A DNA stretch of 64,000 bases from Artocarpus heterophyllus. Its lineage: Eukaryota > Streptophyta > Magnoliopsida > Rosales > Moraceae. Under the pieces are notes generated by a model. That model was not told the origin of the DNA. It was given only the letters and a program-made list of their open reading frames with translations, and made no database searches. Position 1 is the first letter of the stretch; each line of letters starts with the position of its first letter. Made by a program: the position numbers and the translations under genes. The stretch lies in the NCBI GenBank assembly GCA_025403435.1, contig CM046341.1, forward strand, positions 4,969,462 to 5,033,461, written 5' to 3'. Positions 37,759 to 49,694 of this stretch are shown in pieces.

Positions 37759-39355
37759 GGTATCCCGCCAGTGACTCGGCCGCCATGAACCAATCGAAAA
37801 AAACCATCAAGAGTGGCACCGCCACCGATCACAAAAAAGGTAACCAGATCCAAATTCCACATAAGAAAGTCAACTGATTCAAAAATTACACCAAACGCAA
37901 CAAATACAAAGTCAAGAAATTTGATTTGTGCAACGGTGGAGATCAACCACGACAGGGAGAGATCTCCCCACCCAAGAACAAGATCCAATGGATCTCCTAG
38001 CGTTGTGGCCATTCCGCATAGCGCGACTTGCTTCCGGTGAATATGGACCTCGTGACGTGGTGGCTCTAGTATCTTATCTCCGACGACAATATAGCGCATA
38101 GGCTGGCGAGGAGAGTCGAGATGAAGAATAATGGCCGATCTCAGCCGACAGAAGGATAAGGGATAGAGGAAACCACCTCGTGAGGAGAGATCTCCCCATG
38201 TGGCTGCAACGAAAACAGTCGAGCGGAGGAGATCTCTTCTATGCCTTTGCTGATCTAGATCCCCCTACAGGCGATTACCTTGTCGCCATGGTTGTTGCGG
38301 ATTTGGTCACTGTGGTTGTGAATAGCTTGAAGAGAAGGAGGAGGGCTGGAGGAGAGAGAAGCAAGGGAAACTGAAAAAGCAACAAAAAAGGGGAAAAAAA
38401 AACCCTCATATGCAATGAGGGCATTTTAGTCTCTTTGATTTAATTTTTAATCTTGCCATGTGGCATAAAATTATATAATTTTTTTAAGTGCGGCACAAAT
38501 CAATCTACACCTAAAAGTAGTGGCATTTAACGTAATTATCTCCCAAGGGTTCGTGTCTTGCAAGAATTGAAGCAAGCCCGCCATTTGAGAAGTTAACAAG
38601 AGAGAAAGAAAAAGTTCATATATATCTGATCCAGATAATTAAGGGTAAACAATTTGTTCTTAGCTTTTATTTATCTTAGCTTTTATTTATGAGGAAATGC
38701 GATGTTATGTGTAGAATCTTTTTAGAGATGGCAAAGTCAATCTACTATTTTTCTAGTGGCATTTTCTAAACCATCGTTCATTCAAAATTTAGATGTAATA
38801 CAATAATGTCTTCATTTCTACTTGATTTCCTTTGATTAAGCTCAATTCATCAATACACAAATTATTGAATTGTTGCAAAGAAAAAAAAATAGTTCTCTAC
38901 TTGAAGCTCTAATTAATCATATCAAAATCTAGGCTCGTCTACGTTTGCCAAGAAGTAAAGTTCATTTTGATCCCTCTTCCCCCCCCCACATCTCGTTCTG
39001 GCAACAAATCTTATCCCATGTAAACTTCTTTAATGCTGATAAGTCCTTCCATGTTCTTTAACTTGTGTTTTCCTCTTTATTTGCCACATGATCATAAAAA
39101 TTTCCCATGCAAAACAGAGTTAGATACAAAACAAGGATAAAAAAACCTAAACAGACATAAGAAATAATGCTCTCGCAAAACAAATATCACCACATAGGTG
39201 CAAAAAGTGCTGAGATTGTGGTCTGACAAATTGCTTCATGAAACTCTCTACTGACGAAAGGAAAATAAAAATTTTAGTTTTTATGCACATCCCGTTGGAC
39301 GAGATATCTTTTTGTTTTGCTCCATGTTATAAGTCCTTTAACTTCTATTTTCCTT
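37759..39355. other. Right flank of the Tat element; possible unnamed repeat
   Basis: 37764-38370 is GC-richer with repeated GAGAGATCTCCCC text and ORFs on both strands (for example 37728-38099 on the minus strand) that lack recognised domains and overlap the LTR end. Around 38390-38560 the text (ACCCTCATA, CACAAATCAATCTACAC) resembles that near 17160-17290. From 38560 to 39355 I see nothing but AT-rich intergenic sequence and the 3' side of the phosphatase gene. Confidence 0.4.
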
Positions 39356-40637
39356 TTAACGACTTAGCTTCTTTCCTGGAGCTATTATCGTCATAAACGA
39401 ACAGCAAAAGTCCTTTCGGTAGATGTCTGGCCGCATAAACGAAAGAGAGTGATTAATTTTAAGCACCATCAGATTAGTCTATGCTAACATTGAGAAAAGA
39501 CAATGTAACAAACAACAAACTCCTATACTCAAATTTAGTACTCTCAAGGGTGAAACGCTGATATTTTAATTTGGTTCCAAAGAACCAAAAAAAAATGATA
39601 GCCCAGATTATATCATGTTGGTCAGTATGATTTGGGATTGAAGTTGAATAGAAAGGGTGAAATGATTGCTCACCAAGAAGAGATTTTTCAAAATCCTCAA
39701 GCTGTGAGATGAAACCAGAATTAGGAGATGCTATTGGCCGTTTGCTCTTTACATGTTCCAGGGCTTTAGACAAGCTCAATCCATGTTTTTTCATCAGATA
39801 TGCAACGACAATAGTCACACTGCAAGAAAAAGACAAGAATGAAAGGCAAGTCCTGAATTGTTCCATTCCCATAATCCAAATATACAAGAGAAAAACAAAT
39901 GAAAGAAAAAGACCTATGACTCTAAACAACCATCTTTTTAACCTCAGATGACACTATCTTATATGGTTAAAATTATTCTCTTAAAGAATATGGTGCCTAT
40001 TCAGGTCAATAATTGAAGTGTTTAGAAAGCTATCTGCTCAGATTGAAAGGAATCTCACCTTCTGGATTTTCCTAAGACGCAATGAACCAACACAGCACCT
40101 CCTGATCTCTTTGCTTCATCTATGAAATCGAAACACTTTTCAAAGTACTGCTTTAGATCCGTATCTTGCCTATCGGAAACTGCCTCAATTTGCAAAGAAC
40201 ACCATCACATCACAAATAAAGTTTAACTCCTGAAGCTTAATTTGAAGCAAAAACAACCGTTAAAGTTGATAACTTTCTATAAGAAAATGTGCTGAAGATT
40301 CTTACCATTTATGACCATATAGACAAATTCATTTGGATATAGTGGTTTCAAATAATTAGCCACAGTCAGAATGTGTGTGACCTTTAATTGTTTCAGCTCC
40401 TCCTTGTTTTTTGCGGCTTGTAAAGAGCCCAGAAAGAGACCCTGAAAAAGAAAGGAAAGAACTAGAAACTCATATCAACAACTGATCAAGAAAAACAAAC
40501 ATCAGATTTCAATGAAGTTAGCTAAATACCTCTTCTATTTTTGATGGAAGATTATCACTAATATAATGTCTCTTCATAGCCATAACTCGCTCAAGAGCTG
40601 ATACCCGTTCCCTCATGGTTTCATCTGTCGAGTCCAT
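39356..40637 (-). CDS. DSPTP1: Dual-specificity protein phosphatase, DsPTP1-like
   Basis: Coding exons on the minus strand: 40637-40530 (MDSTDETMRE...), 40441-40306, 40179-40059, 39819-39674, all with GT-AG borders and phases that agree. A short last exon at 39375-39356 (ending KKLSR) is my best guess. The protein is about 176 residues, close to the roughly 200 of Arabidopsis DsPTP1. It has GLFLGS near residue 37, THILTVAN, the active-site loop VHCVLGKSR (catalytic Cys about 115, Arg 121) split just before SVTIVVAYLM, and candidate general acids Asp84/Asp87. The tail GFISQLEDFEKSL is typical of the group. Such enzymes remove phosphate from Tyr and Thr of MAP kinases. A leader exon probably ends at 41521 (G|GTAAAA) and joins at 40654, giving an intron in the 5' UTR. 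The active-site loop is intact. Confidence 0.9.
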
Positions 40638-40654
40638 TGTAGTCCGAAAACTTT

Positions 40655-41620
40655 CTAGACCAAAAATTAACATAATCGGAAATATATTTTTAGCAAAAGT
40701 TAAAGATTGTCCAAATTTAAATTCACAGACAATTTGATGCAGAATTTCTCGTAGCAATTCTTTTGCATATTATTAAACTCACGTATTTATAAGCTAAAAT
40801 GTCTCAAACGAAAATGGGAAAGTACAAAAAAAAGAAACAATAAAGAGAAAATACAGAAACAGGAAACTAACTCCTATTTGATCGAAAATTTGATGGAAAA
40901 GAAAAAAGAAACTCCACCAATTCCACTCATTCCACAAAAGAAAAATATAAATAAATAAATAAATTTTCAAGAAAATATCGCAGAATCACAATGAGCATCT
41001 AGCTAAAGCACACAAACCTTGGGGAATAACAAAATACACAGTAAATTTACAGAAAAAATGACACAAAATGGGGAAATTCTGAATAAAAGGGGCAAAAAAT
41101 AAAGAGGAATTAGGTCAAGAAAATCCATCAATCTTTCATGGTTACTCCGTCAACGAGTTGAGAATTCACAGATATCGAAAGAATAAGATTTACAAAGAGA
41201 GAATAGAAAAGGATTATCAAAGGAGTTCATAGTTCACAAAGAAACAAGGGAAATTCAGCTAAAAATAACAACAGAAAATTCAAATTGTTCGAAAAGAAAT
41301 CATCTTGGAAAGTTTAAAGAAAATCTGAACCAAAAGGGGAAGAAAAGGGAAAAAGAAGAAGAAGAATTAGGTCGACGAAATCAATCAATTATATATCCAC
41401 CATAACCACATCACTAGGTTCGAAATTAATCAGAAAAAAATCGCAAATATTGAAAGAGTTATGAAAGATTATGATATTTAGGAAATTGAGAACAAAGAAA
41501 ATAGGAAGGAAAAATTTTACCAAAGCAGTTGAGAGCTTAGAAACTGGAGTATCAGAGTGAAAGCAGAGTGTTTGGCTCTTTGGCCATTTCTCGCGTTTGG
41601 TCTCTCTGTAATATAGCTCG
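40655..41620 (-). other. Probable 5' UTR intron and leader exon of the phosphatase gene
   Basis: The first coding exon is preceded by an acceptor (GGTCTAG at 40655-40661), and a donor CTTTG|GTAAAA lies at 41521/41520, just below a CT-rich leader at 41521-41600. This would give an 866-bp intron before the start codon. The region has no ORF of note. RNA evidence is needed for the transcription start. Confidence 0.5.
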
Positions 41621-41859
41621 TCGCGGGAAATTTTCTATTCCGTTTAGTCGTTTACGGTCACTTTTTTTCTTTTTTTCTTTTTCCTTGACGGTATTTGATC
41701 TGTGATTCGTGCTTTAAGGAAATACACACACAAACACACACATATCCCTTAAAAAAGTAACCTACCATGTTTTCAAAAAAAAAAAAAAAAAAAACTTATC
41801 AACCATCATATTCTTGATCAAATTCAAAAGTTAAAAACAGGGCTCTATCGGAAGGGTTA

Positions 41860-42930
41860 GTGTCATAGAAAGACCCTAAAAAGAATGATGTTTTTTAGGA
41901 TTTTATACTAGGATTCACGCTATGGTCGAAATAACAACTCAAAATTAGCGCCTTAGGTCGAATTGCTGAGCAGGGATCTACGATAAGGTTCAATGAATTG
42001 TGCAAGTTTAGCACTAACGATCTATGTTCCGCCTTGAGGTTGAACCAATAGATCAAATCTAGCTTTGAGGTTGTGTTAATTGGTCGGGGTAGACTCGAAT
42101 GTCAAACCAACATGCTGCAATCTATCAAATTAGCGTTGGGTTGACATGTTGCATTTGGCACTAGGGGTGGGCCAACAGCCTGGGGTTGGTGATGAAGTTA
42201 GACAAACCCACTATGGTGGATGCTAGGAGTCAAGTTAGATTGATGGGTTGTGTTTAGAGTTTGAGATCGAAGTAACAAGTTGTGTTTAGGGAAGTGGTGG
42301 ATGCCAGGAGTGGAGCCAATGACCAAGGTTGGCATAGTGGGTCAGACAATGTTTTTGGGCTGGGCTAACATGATAGTACTGTCAATGATGTATTTTGGAT
42401 TGATGGGTTGTGTTCGATGTTGGTGTCAGGGCAATAAGCTAGGTTCATGGCAAGTTTGGACTCATGGCCAAAGCTGACACTAGGGGAAAACTAATAGACC
42501 AGGGTCGATGAGGGGAGTTGAGTCATGGTCAACACTGAATACCAAATAGACAGGGCGAGGTCTATGTCGTGGGTCGAACCTACAAATTGAGTTTTCAATG
42601 GGGGTTGGTGCCTACTTGTTGAACTAATAGACCTGTTCTTAGCATTGATATTCGTCCCGCTCTTATTTAGCATTGAATTACAACTTGAGCCTAAACCTAA
42701 ATCAGACACTATTCCACTATGATACCGTCTTTGTTTTGCTCGAGCTTGACCTTAGCCTCAATCGTAGTAAAGAAGCAGGGAAAAAAATTGTGCTTTTTAT
42801 TTTCTATATCCAAACATGTTGTGCTTTTGGTTCTTTGAAAATTGCTCTTAGAAACCACTTATCAAATACCATTTATTTTTTCAAAAACAATTTGTGTTTT
42901 CAATTTTAAAAACATAACTTTGAGGTAATT
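41860..42930 (+). repeat. Degenerate G-rich repeat field with AT-rich end
   Basis: Loosely repeated motifs such as GGGTTG, GGTCGA, GGGTTGTGTT and GCCAACA fill 41900-42660, and an AT-rich end (42780-42925) contains TATCAAATACCATTTATTTTTTC. That last text closely resembles the AT-rich arm at 58968-58988, so this may be an older relative of the 58881-62178 element. Boundaries are not resolved; ORFs here are by-products. Confidence 0.4.
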
Positions 42931-45360
42931 GTTGTCTTCATTTTTGTCGTTTATTTCTTTTCTTATCATTTAATTTGTGACTTTTTACCTTTCGTTCTCG
43001 TTTATATATTTGCTCATCGCAGGTGACTCACTTTCACTCTCTCTTACGTTCCTGAATCACCCATGGGTAATTTTTTCATGATGATCATGTGTTTCTGTAC
43101 CAAACATGCTTAACGAATGTAACATAAAGCTCTAAAAACATTTTCTCTCCTTTCACGTTCTCTAGCAGGAAAATTAAGTCATTTTGATTTATTCCCCGTT
43201 TTAGCAATTGGACAAACCCAAATCAACATTGAGGAACAATAAAAAAGCGGATCATTGCAAATTACGTTATTGAAACTCTATATAAGGCTACATCGTTGAG
43301 AACTCAAGTCTAATGTTTTGACAAAAATATGATAGGAGATTTAAAGAAGCTAAAAAAAAAAAAAAAAATCAAGGTCGATATTACAGAGGACGATCCAATT
43401 GCTATGATCGTTGAGTTACAAATTGATCAAAAGTATTTCATACAAGCCTCGCCCACTTGAAATTATCCTAATTCAAAGCTGTCTCACTTGCTAAAGATTC
43501 ATTCGTATATTTGTTGATTTTTGAAAAAGGAGTGCCATATCTACCACACAAGGGAAATGATGCCCTTCCTAAGTGTATAAAGGTTAAAAGCGTTCCACGC
43601 TTTACAGTATGTTAAGATAATATCGACTTACTTGTTAAAAAATACAATATTTCTCTTCTTTTTTTATAAAATATTCATACTTTTTGGTAATCATGTGAGC
43701 ATAATTATTAGTTAAATGCTTGTTTGTACTTTCTTTAAAAATGAAAAGTTTATCAAATTGCTCCTCAATTGTGGCAAGTGCGAAAGTCCCACAACAATGA
43801 TAGAGCTTGCTGTTGATTTCATAACAAAGGAAACTAAAGCTTGAAGGCACAAAATATCCCTCAACTTCTCATTATTTACGCTCAGTATATATAATTGTAC
43901 ACATTTGTGTATCTCCCTTAAAAATTAAAAATATTATTTTATTTTTCAAAAGTTAAAAAAAATATTACATCCTTAATAAGATATTTCTCCCTATTAAATT
44001 ATTTATTAAAGTAGTCCATTTCCTTTTCTCTTTTCTCTCTCATTTGTTTGATTTTTTTTCACCAGAGTACATAACTCCTTTTTTAAAAATTTAGTGTTTA
44101 CATAATAATTTTTTTTGAAGAATGTATAAATTATTCATCATAATTTCTTTTGTTTAAAAAAAATAGAGTACCATAACAAATTTTATTGATATGTATCATG
44201 TTATATGTCTACAGCATTTTCTTTTGTCATATCAGGTTTTTTTTTTTGCTTTACTTAGAAAAGAAAAGAATTTTTATTCAAGTATTTAGATAAAAATTCA
44301 TTGAATGATGATAAATTCAGAAAGGGAATAAATTAATCTTTTATAATATAATAAAGATTGGACAAGATAAGAGTTTGGTTTAATAATATTTTTAATTAAA
44401 GACACTAAGAGTATATATTGTAGATTCTTTTTATTTTTTGAAAAAAACTAAATACGTTGTTTCTAGGGAACAATTCTTACGACGGAAAAAAATTGGTGTT
44501 CTTGCACAAATAATAATTTGGAAAAAAATTATCCAGCAATCTATCGATTCTCAATGTTAGCATTAGTAACTATATTTGTTGTTAGTATTATTGAGATGAA
44601 GCATTTTTTGGTATGGATATTGCGAAGAATCAACTATATAACTGACTGGACGTTAAGGGCTAACATTATTGAAATGTGCTAGAGTTCTTTATTCACCAGT
44701 TTTTCCACTCTTTCTGTTGCTAACAAAAAATCGAACAGAAAATTAATGAATGAATGGTAATTTGTTTGTGTATATTGCAAAAGACGTTTTTAATGGCTCC
44801 AATAATAAAGTTATTATACAACATTTTAGAGCATAAAAACATGTTGATATAATCGTAGTATTTAATAATTATTTATCTTGCTCAAATATTCATTAGCTTC
44901 TCCCAACTAATTAAACTTTCTAGTTTTGTCACTATGTGAAGGTAATTCTCCTCGCCAATGTCTTCCGATCTCTCACGGTAATTAACATCCAGCTATGTCC
45001 ACTCTCTGTCCTTTTTCTCCTCTATGTTGAGCTTGATTTTCTTGGCTATTGCCTGTCCACGAACAGTCTTTTCTTAGTCTTTCCCAAGGGCTTCAAACCC
45101 TTGTTTCAATTTTAATATTTCAAATGATGTCTAACTAATCATATTATGACATGTCATTTAAAAAAGTTTGAGATAATATTTAATTAAATTTTACATGTTT
45201 TTTATTGAATGATGTATCACAATATAATTGATTAGACACTATTTGAGACAACAAAAGTTTAACACATGATTTGAGTCATTTTCCAAGCATTATGGCTTAT
45301 GGTTTTGTTTTCATATTGTCTTAAGGGAAGGTTTGATCTTATTCTATTCTTTTAATTGAA
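42931..45360. other. Intergenic AT-rich DNA, no gene recognised
   Basis: No coding signal is supported. Text near 44626-44645 and 44780-44850 loosely resembles 20260-20340 (ATATTG...AATCAACTATATA; TTTAATGG), possibly another dispersed repeat. Confidence 0.5.
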
Positions 45361-45736
45361 TAAATTGCATTATTGTACCCTAAATTATACCGTTTTTGTA
45401 TAATGCACTCTAAACTTTTAATCTTAGTAAAATGTACTTTAAATTTTGAAATAATTAGCAATTAAGGTCCAATAGCTAGTGAGTTTTATAAAGCATGGAC
45501 AAATTTGATTGCATGATTCGCACATGAGTTTTTTAAAGGGTAGAGCACGTCATTTTAAGAAAAAAAAAAAAAACTAGAGTTTAACACGTGAAAATGAGTA
45601 TTAAATGGAAATTAAAAGTGGTTATTGAACCTCAATTGCCACTAATTTCAAAGTTTAAAATACATTTTGTCAATATTAAAAATTCGAGGTGCATTATGTA
45701 AAAAGCAAATAGTCCAAGATGTAACAATAAAATTTA
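45361..45736. mobile_element. Inverted-repeat (foldback/MITE-like) element
   Basis: The left arm (45361-45475) starts TAAATTGCATTATTGTAC; the right arm (about 45625-45736) read in reverse starts TAAATTTTATTGTTACA. Shared blocks in both arms include ATAATGCAC, TTTTTAAT and AAAATGTA, in the same order. The arms span over 100 bp each with a spacer of about 150 bp. No coding capacity; the target duplication is unclear. Confidence 0.65.
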
Positions 45737-46133
45737 CTCCTTTTAATTCTACAACAATTACGCTCGAAATTATTAACTTAAAAAAATGGTTACCCATTTC
45801 TCTATGGGTACGGTTCTTTATATTAGTCTTATGGATTTATTTTGAAAATATGATCTATATGTTGATTCACCCATGCTTGTGCTGTAATTAATCCTTGATT
45901 TCGTTACAGTTAATGTAATTTTATCTTCTTTTGTGGGGTCCAAACCCTCCTTGATGTGGGCACCAAGTTTTGCACCGCAAATGACGTCATGGGATTTTAA
46001 GTCCTTTGATGTTTTGAATACTTAGAGTAAGGGTATATTTTGGGGTCTAATTCGATAAGCCCAGATCAAAATCCCGATTCGTTAGGCCCTAATAATTGAG
46101 ATGAGCACTCGGGGTGAGATTAAGAGGGTGTTT

Positions 46134-46288
46134 GGATCTCAGTTACAATTAATATCTTCTAATCAATAAATAGCATAAAGCTCTCAGTTACAATAAAAAC
46201 AAAAAGTTGTTATAATGTAAAGTTTTAATTTGTTACGGTGTTCTTCACTAAAATTGGTTCAAACCATTGGTTTTAACCACGCTTCCTT
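46134..46288. mobile_element. Tourist-like MITE, diverged right end (155 bp)
   Basis: The left end GAGGGTGTTTGG is flanked by TAA (46131-46133). The right end CACGCTTCCT has drifted but is followed by TAA (46289-46291). The AAAGCTCTCAGTTAC internal motif and the length match the other copies of the family. Confidence 0.6.
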
Positions 46289-46899
46289 AAGGACTAAAAT
46301 GAACACTCAGATATCATGGGATCGAAGATTGCACTCCAAGGTGTCGATGAAATCGAAGGCAGAAGTGGTCGATGTGCTTGAATTGACATGGCACTAGTTG
46401 GTTCCTACTAAAAGGAGACGATGAATATCCAGATGACACTAGAAGCAAATTATTTACATTCTTCATTTTAAAAGGGAATTTTGTGCGTTATAGCTCAATT
46501 CTAGATAGTAAAAGGCTCCTAAATAGTGGACGTAGCTTATATTATTGAATGAACAGTTACAAATTTGAGGTACGATTAGATTTCTATATTTACGGCATTT
46601 ACTTTGAATTTATGATTTTTTTATGATTAATTTTCCTTAAAATTCTTATGCTATTAACTTTGACTAAAGCTGTTTAGATTCTAATAACGATGACCAAGAA
46701 CTCAATGAATATGAAGTTAACTAATAATTGTGCACTAATTGTCATTTATTTTTTATCGTAGATTTCGACATCTATACAGATAAGATCTTAACCAAAATGA
46801 ATCGGACAAAGAAAGGGAAGTTCGATTAGATCAATTTAAAGGATGCCATGTTGGATTATTAAGATATAATGGATATAAACAAATGAGAGAAATTGAGCT
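46289..46899. other. Possible 5' remnant of the copia element
   Basis: No clear 5' LTR or gag is visible. Some sequence may belong to the truncated copia element that follows. Confidence 0.3.
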
Positions 46900-46939
46900 G
46901 CCATCTAGAGATGCCTCTCTTTGAGAAAGGCTGTAAATG

Positions 46940-47535
46940 ATTAAATTGATTCGATAATGTCTAATGGAACTTGGGTTTTGGTTGATCTCCCTCTGGGATT
47001 GAAACCAATAAGCAACAAATATGTGTTTAGAAGAAATTACAATACCAATAGGTCTATACAAACCTTTAAGGCTAGATTGACAGCTAAAGGGCTTTAAACA
47101 AAAGCGTAGTATAGACTACTTCGATATATATGCTTTGGTAGCTAGGTTAACAACTATTAGGGTGCTATTTGTAATTGCTTTAATATACAATTTGCATATG
47201 TACCAAATAGATGTTAAAACAATTTTTCTAAATGGTGATCTTAATGAGGAAACCTATGTGGAACAACTTGAGGTTTTTTTGTTGCCTGGAAACGAAAATA
47301 ACATTTACAAGTTAGTTAAGTCATTTTATAGATTAAAGCAAGTACCAAAACAATGGCATGAGAAATTTGATTTGGTTATATTATCTCATGGTTTTAAACA
47401 TAATAATGCGGATACATGCATATATTCTAGATTCACAAATGCTTTTGGTGTGATTATTTGTTCGTATGTTGACGCCTTGCTTATCTTTGGAACGGACACG
47501 CAAGGGGTAAATGATATTAAGATCTTGGTGAGGTA
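46940..47535 (+). pseudogene. Ty1/copia reverse transcriptase fragment
   Basis: The open stretch 47135-47536 reads MYQIDVKTIFLNGDLNEE, then KLVKSFYRLKQVPKQWHEKF, a standard copia RT (RVT_2) block order. YVDALLI replaces the usual YVDDMLI, so one catalytic Asp is lost. Upstream, GLKPISNKYVFRRN and KGFKQKRSIDYFDIYA lie in disrupted frames. RT would have copied element RNA; this copy cannot. Confidence 0.9.
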
Positions 47536-48380
47536 GATACTATTTTGGTGTGAAAGTGAGGCAGCACAACATGGTTTCTCGTTGTGTCTATCTCATTATA
47601 TTGAGAAAATGCTTCTTAATATCAGTTACTTGAAGTTTAAAGAAGCAAATATCCCATATGATTCTAGTATTAAATTACTAGAAAATGCTGGCCGAGCGGT
47701 AGCATAGCATGAGCATGCTAGTACGATTGATAGCTTAATGTATACTATGCATTATACAAGGCCATATATTGCTTTTGCAGTAGGCAAAATGTCAAGGTAT
47801 GCGAGTAACCCAAGTGTTGAACATTGGAATGCAATTGGTAGAATACTTGGTTATCTTAAAAGGACCGTTAATTTGGGTTTGTTTTATAATAATTATCCGT
47901 GATACTAGAAGCGTACTCGGATGCTAGTTGGATAACTAATGCAAGTGATAATAAATCCATGTCTGGTTAGATTTTTAGAATTGCAAGAGGATTTGTGCCA
48001 TGTGCTTCTAAGAAACAAACATGTATAACTCACTCAGCGACAGAAAGTGAGTTTATAGCACTTGGTGCTGTAGGCAAAGAACAGGAATAACTGAGAAATT
48101 TATTATTTGAAATAAAGTTGTGGAACAAACATTTCCATCTGCTTCTTTGTACTGTGACAGTAAAGCTATATTGTATAGAGCTTATAACAAAGTTTATAAT
48201 GGAAAGTCTAGACATATTAGCTTGAGACATGAATATGTGAAACAACGAATAACTAATAGTGTTATTATTGTTGTATATGCTAGGTCAAATAAAAACCCAA
48301 CTGATCCTTTGATAAAAGGTCTTTTGAAATACTTAGTCAAGGACACATCTAGTAGAATGAGACTGAAACCTTTTGTGTAA
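47536..48380 (+). pseudogene. Ty1/copia RNase H region fragment
   Basis: After RT come a YSDASW-like block (about 47915), SATESEFIALG (about 48040), then CDSKAILYRAYN and KSRHISLRHEYVKQ (48150-48240). The end NPTDPLIKGL is the usual C-terminus of copia polyproteins. Frame changes near 47560, 47900 and 48110 break it. Confidence 0.85.
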
Positions 48381-48920
48381 GAGTCACTGGTGATGGTAAC
48401 CCAGCTATGTAATAGTTGTATAGCTATTCCATAATTGAATGTGGTAAGAACAAGTTGTCGTTATGTGATTAGGTTAGTACCAAAAAATTTATTTATCTCT
48501 TCCAAGATATTCGGTGCAAAAAAGCTACGTGGTTTAGGTTGGGTTTATGCTCTTAATGAAGTTCGTCTCAAAGTAGCTAGAGACATGATTTCAAAATTCA
48601 CCTAAGTGAACATAAGAAATGGTGCCCTTTTTAACAAGACCATGGTTTAGTCTTGTAAATGTTCACGAATCCAAGATAGTGCACAAGGCCAGAATAGTGC
48701 AAAAATGATTAGAATATAATTTAAATTCTAGGATATCTCATATGTGATATATTCTCAGTATTTGCTCAAGTGACTAAGTTCCATGCAAAGCACACTATTG
48801 TTTTGTGAATACTTTGAAGTATATTCACTCATTAAAGGTTAAAATCGAAAGATACCTTCTTGTATGTTAATTTTATCATTGTTTGATATGGAGAAATATT
48901 ATAATCTAGTGGAGGATTAT

Positions 48921-49694
48921 TGGAGAGAATGTAATATGTCTTTCTAACATGTTTGAGATCAAAGATCACAAGGATATAAGTTGGAAAACATATTTTTAAT
49001 GTGTTTAGATTCAGCTTGAAGTGCCGCAGCACCTATATTTGAGGCCGCAGCACTAGAAGATACAAAATAGTGCATAATGGGACAAAGGAGCTAGGATCGC
49101 GATGCTCAAAACTAGGGCCACAGATTTTGGCGCCACGGTGTCCAAGGGCAACCCTACAATGCCCACTGCTGAAGAAGTGCCAAAAAAATATCATAGTGAG
49201 CCTAGTACCACAACGACAAAAGCTAGCACTATGGTGCTCTTTTGAGCGATATACAATGAAAAATTGTGTCTTTTGACTTGTTTTGAACCGATATAAACAT
49301 TGGTTATATACTTTCATACAAACATAAACATATATTAGAAACGAACATATTTGTTGTAATAGATACATTGATACATAAATAGATACTTTTACAAATAGAG
49401 AGGTACCTGAATTGAACCAGTTATGTCTATTCATGAAAATGACACTTCTACCTTTTTTAATCTCTAGAATTATTATAATTCATATCTTGTTCTGAAACAC
49501 TATATTATTGCTAAATATAGTGTTTAAGTGCTTATTGTATCTTGGGGGTAATTTGCTATAGAACTCATTAGCAAACTTTGAGAAGTAAGCGGCAAATAAG
49601 ACCTTTAAGGAACATGTTTTATTTACTTCTCAAACACATTTTGTTTCCAGAAATTCTTAGCCTTCTTTCTTTCTTCACATAAAATACACCAACA
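48921..49694 (+). repeat. Putative 3' LTR of the copia element
   Basis: A purine-rich GTGGAGGATTAT precedes TGGAGAGAATG at 48921, and a plausible CA end lies at 49694 (ACACCAACA). No second LTR copy is available in the window for confirmation, so the borders are inferred. Confidence 0.5.

Larger units (their letters stand above)
46900..49694 (+). mobile_element. Truncated Ty1/copia retrotransposon
   Basis: Only the 3' half is present: reverse transcriptase, RNase H and a putative 3' LTR. Gag, protease and integrase are not recognisable upstream, and no 5' LTR copy was seen. Stops and frame breaks run through the coding part, so it is a dead fragment. Confidence 0.85.

Noticed and set aside
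39474..39673. Read-through tail of phosphatase exon 4 as the C-terminus
   Set aside because: A good GTGAGC donor at 39673 follows FEKSLL, and the read-through peptide is unlike any DsPTP1 tail; splicing to a short last exon is more likely.
49070..49434. ORFs on both strands in the copia LTR region
   Set aside because: Non-coding LTR sequence; no domain on either strand.
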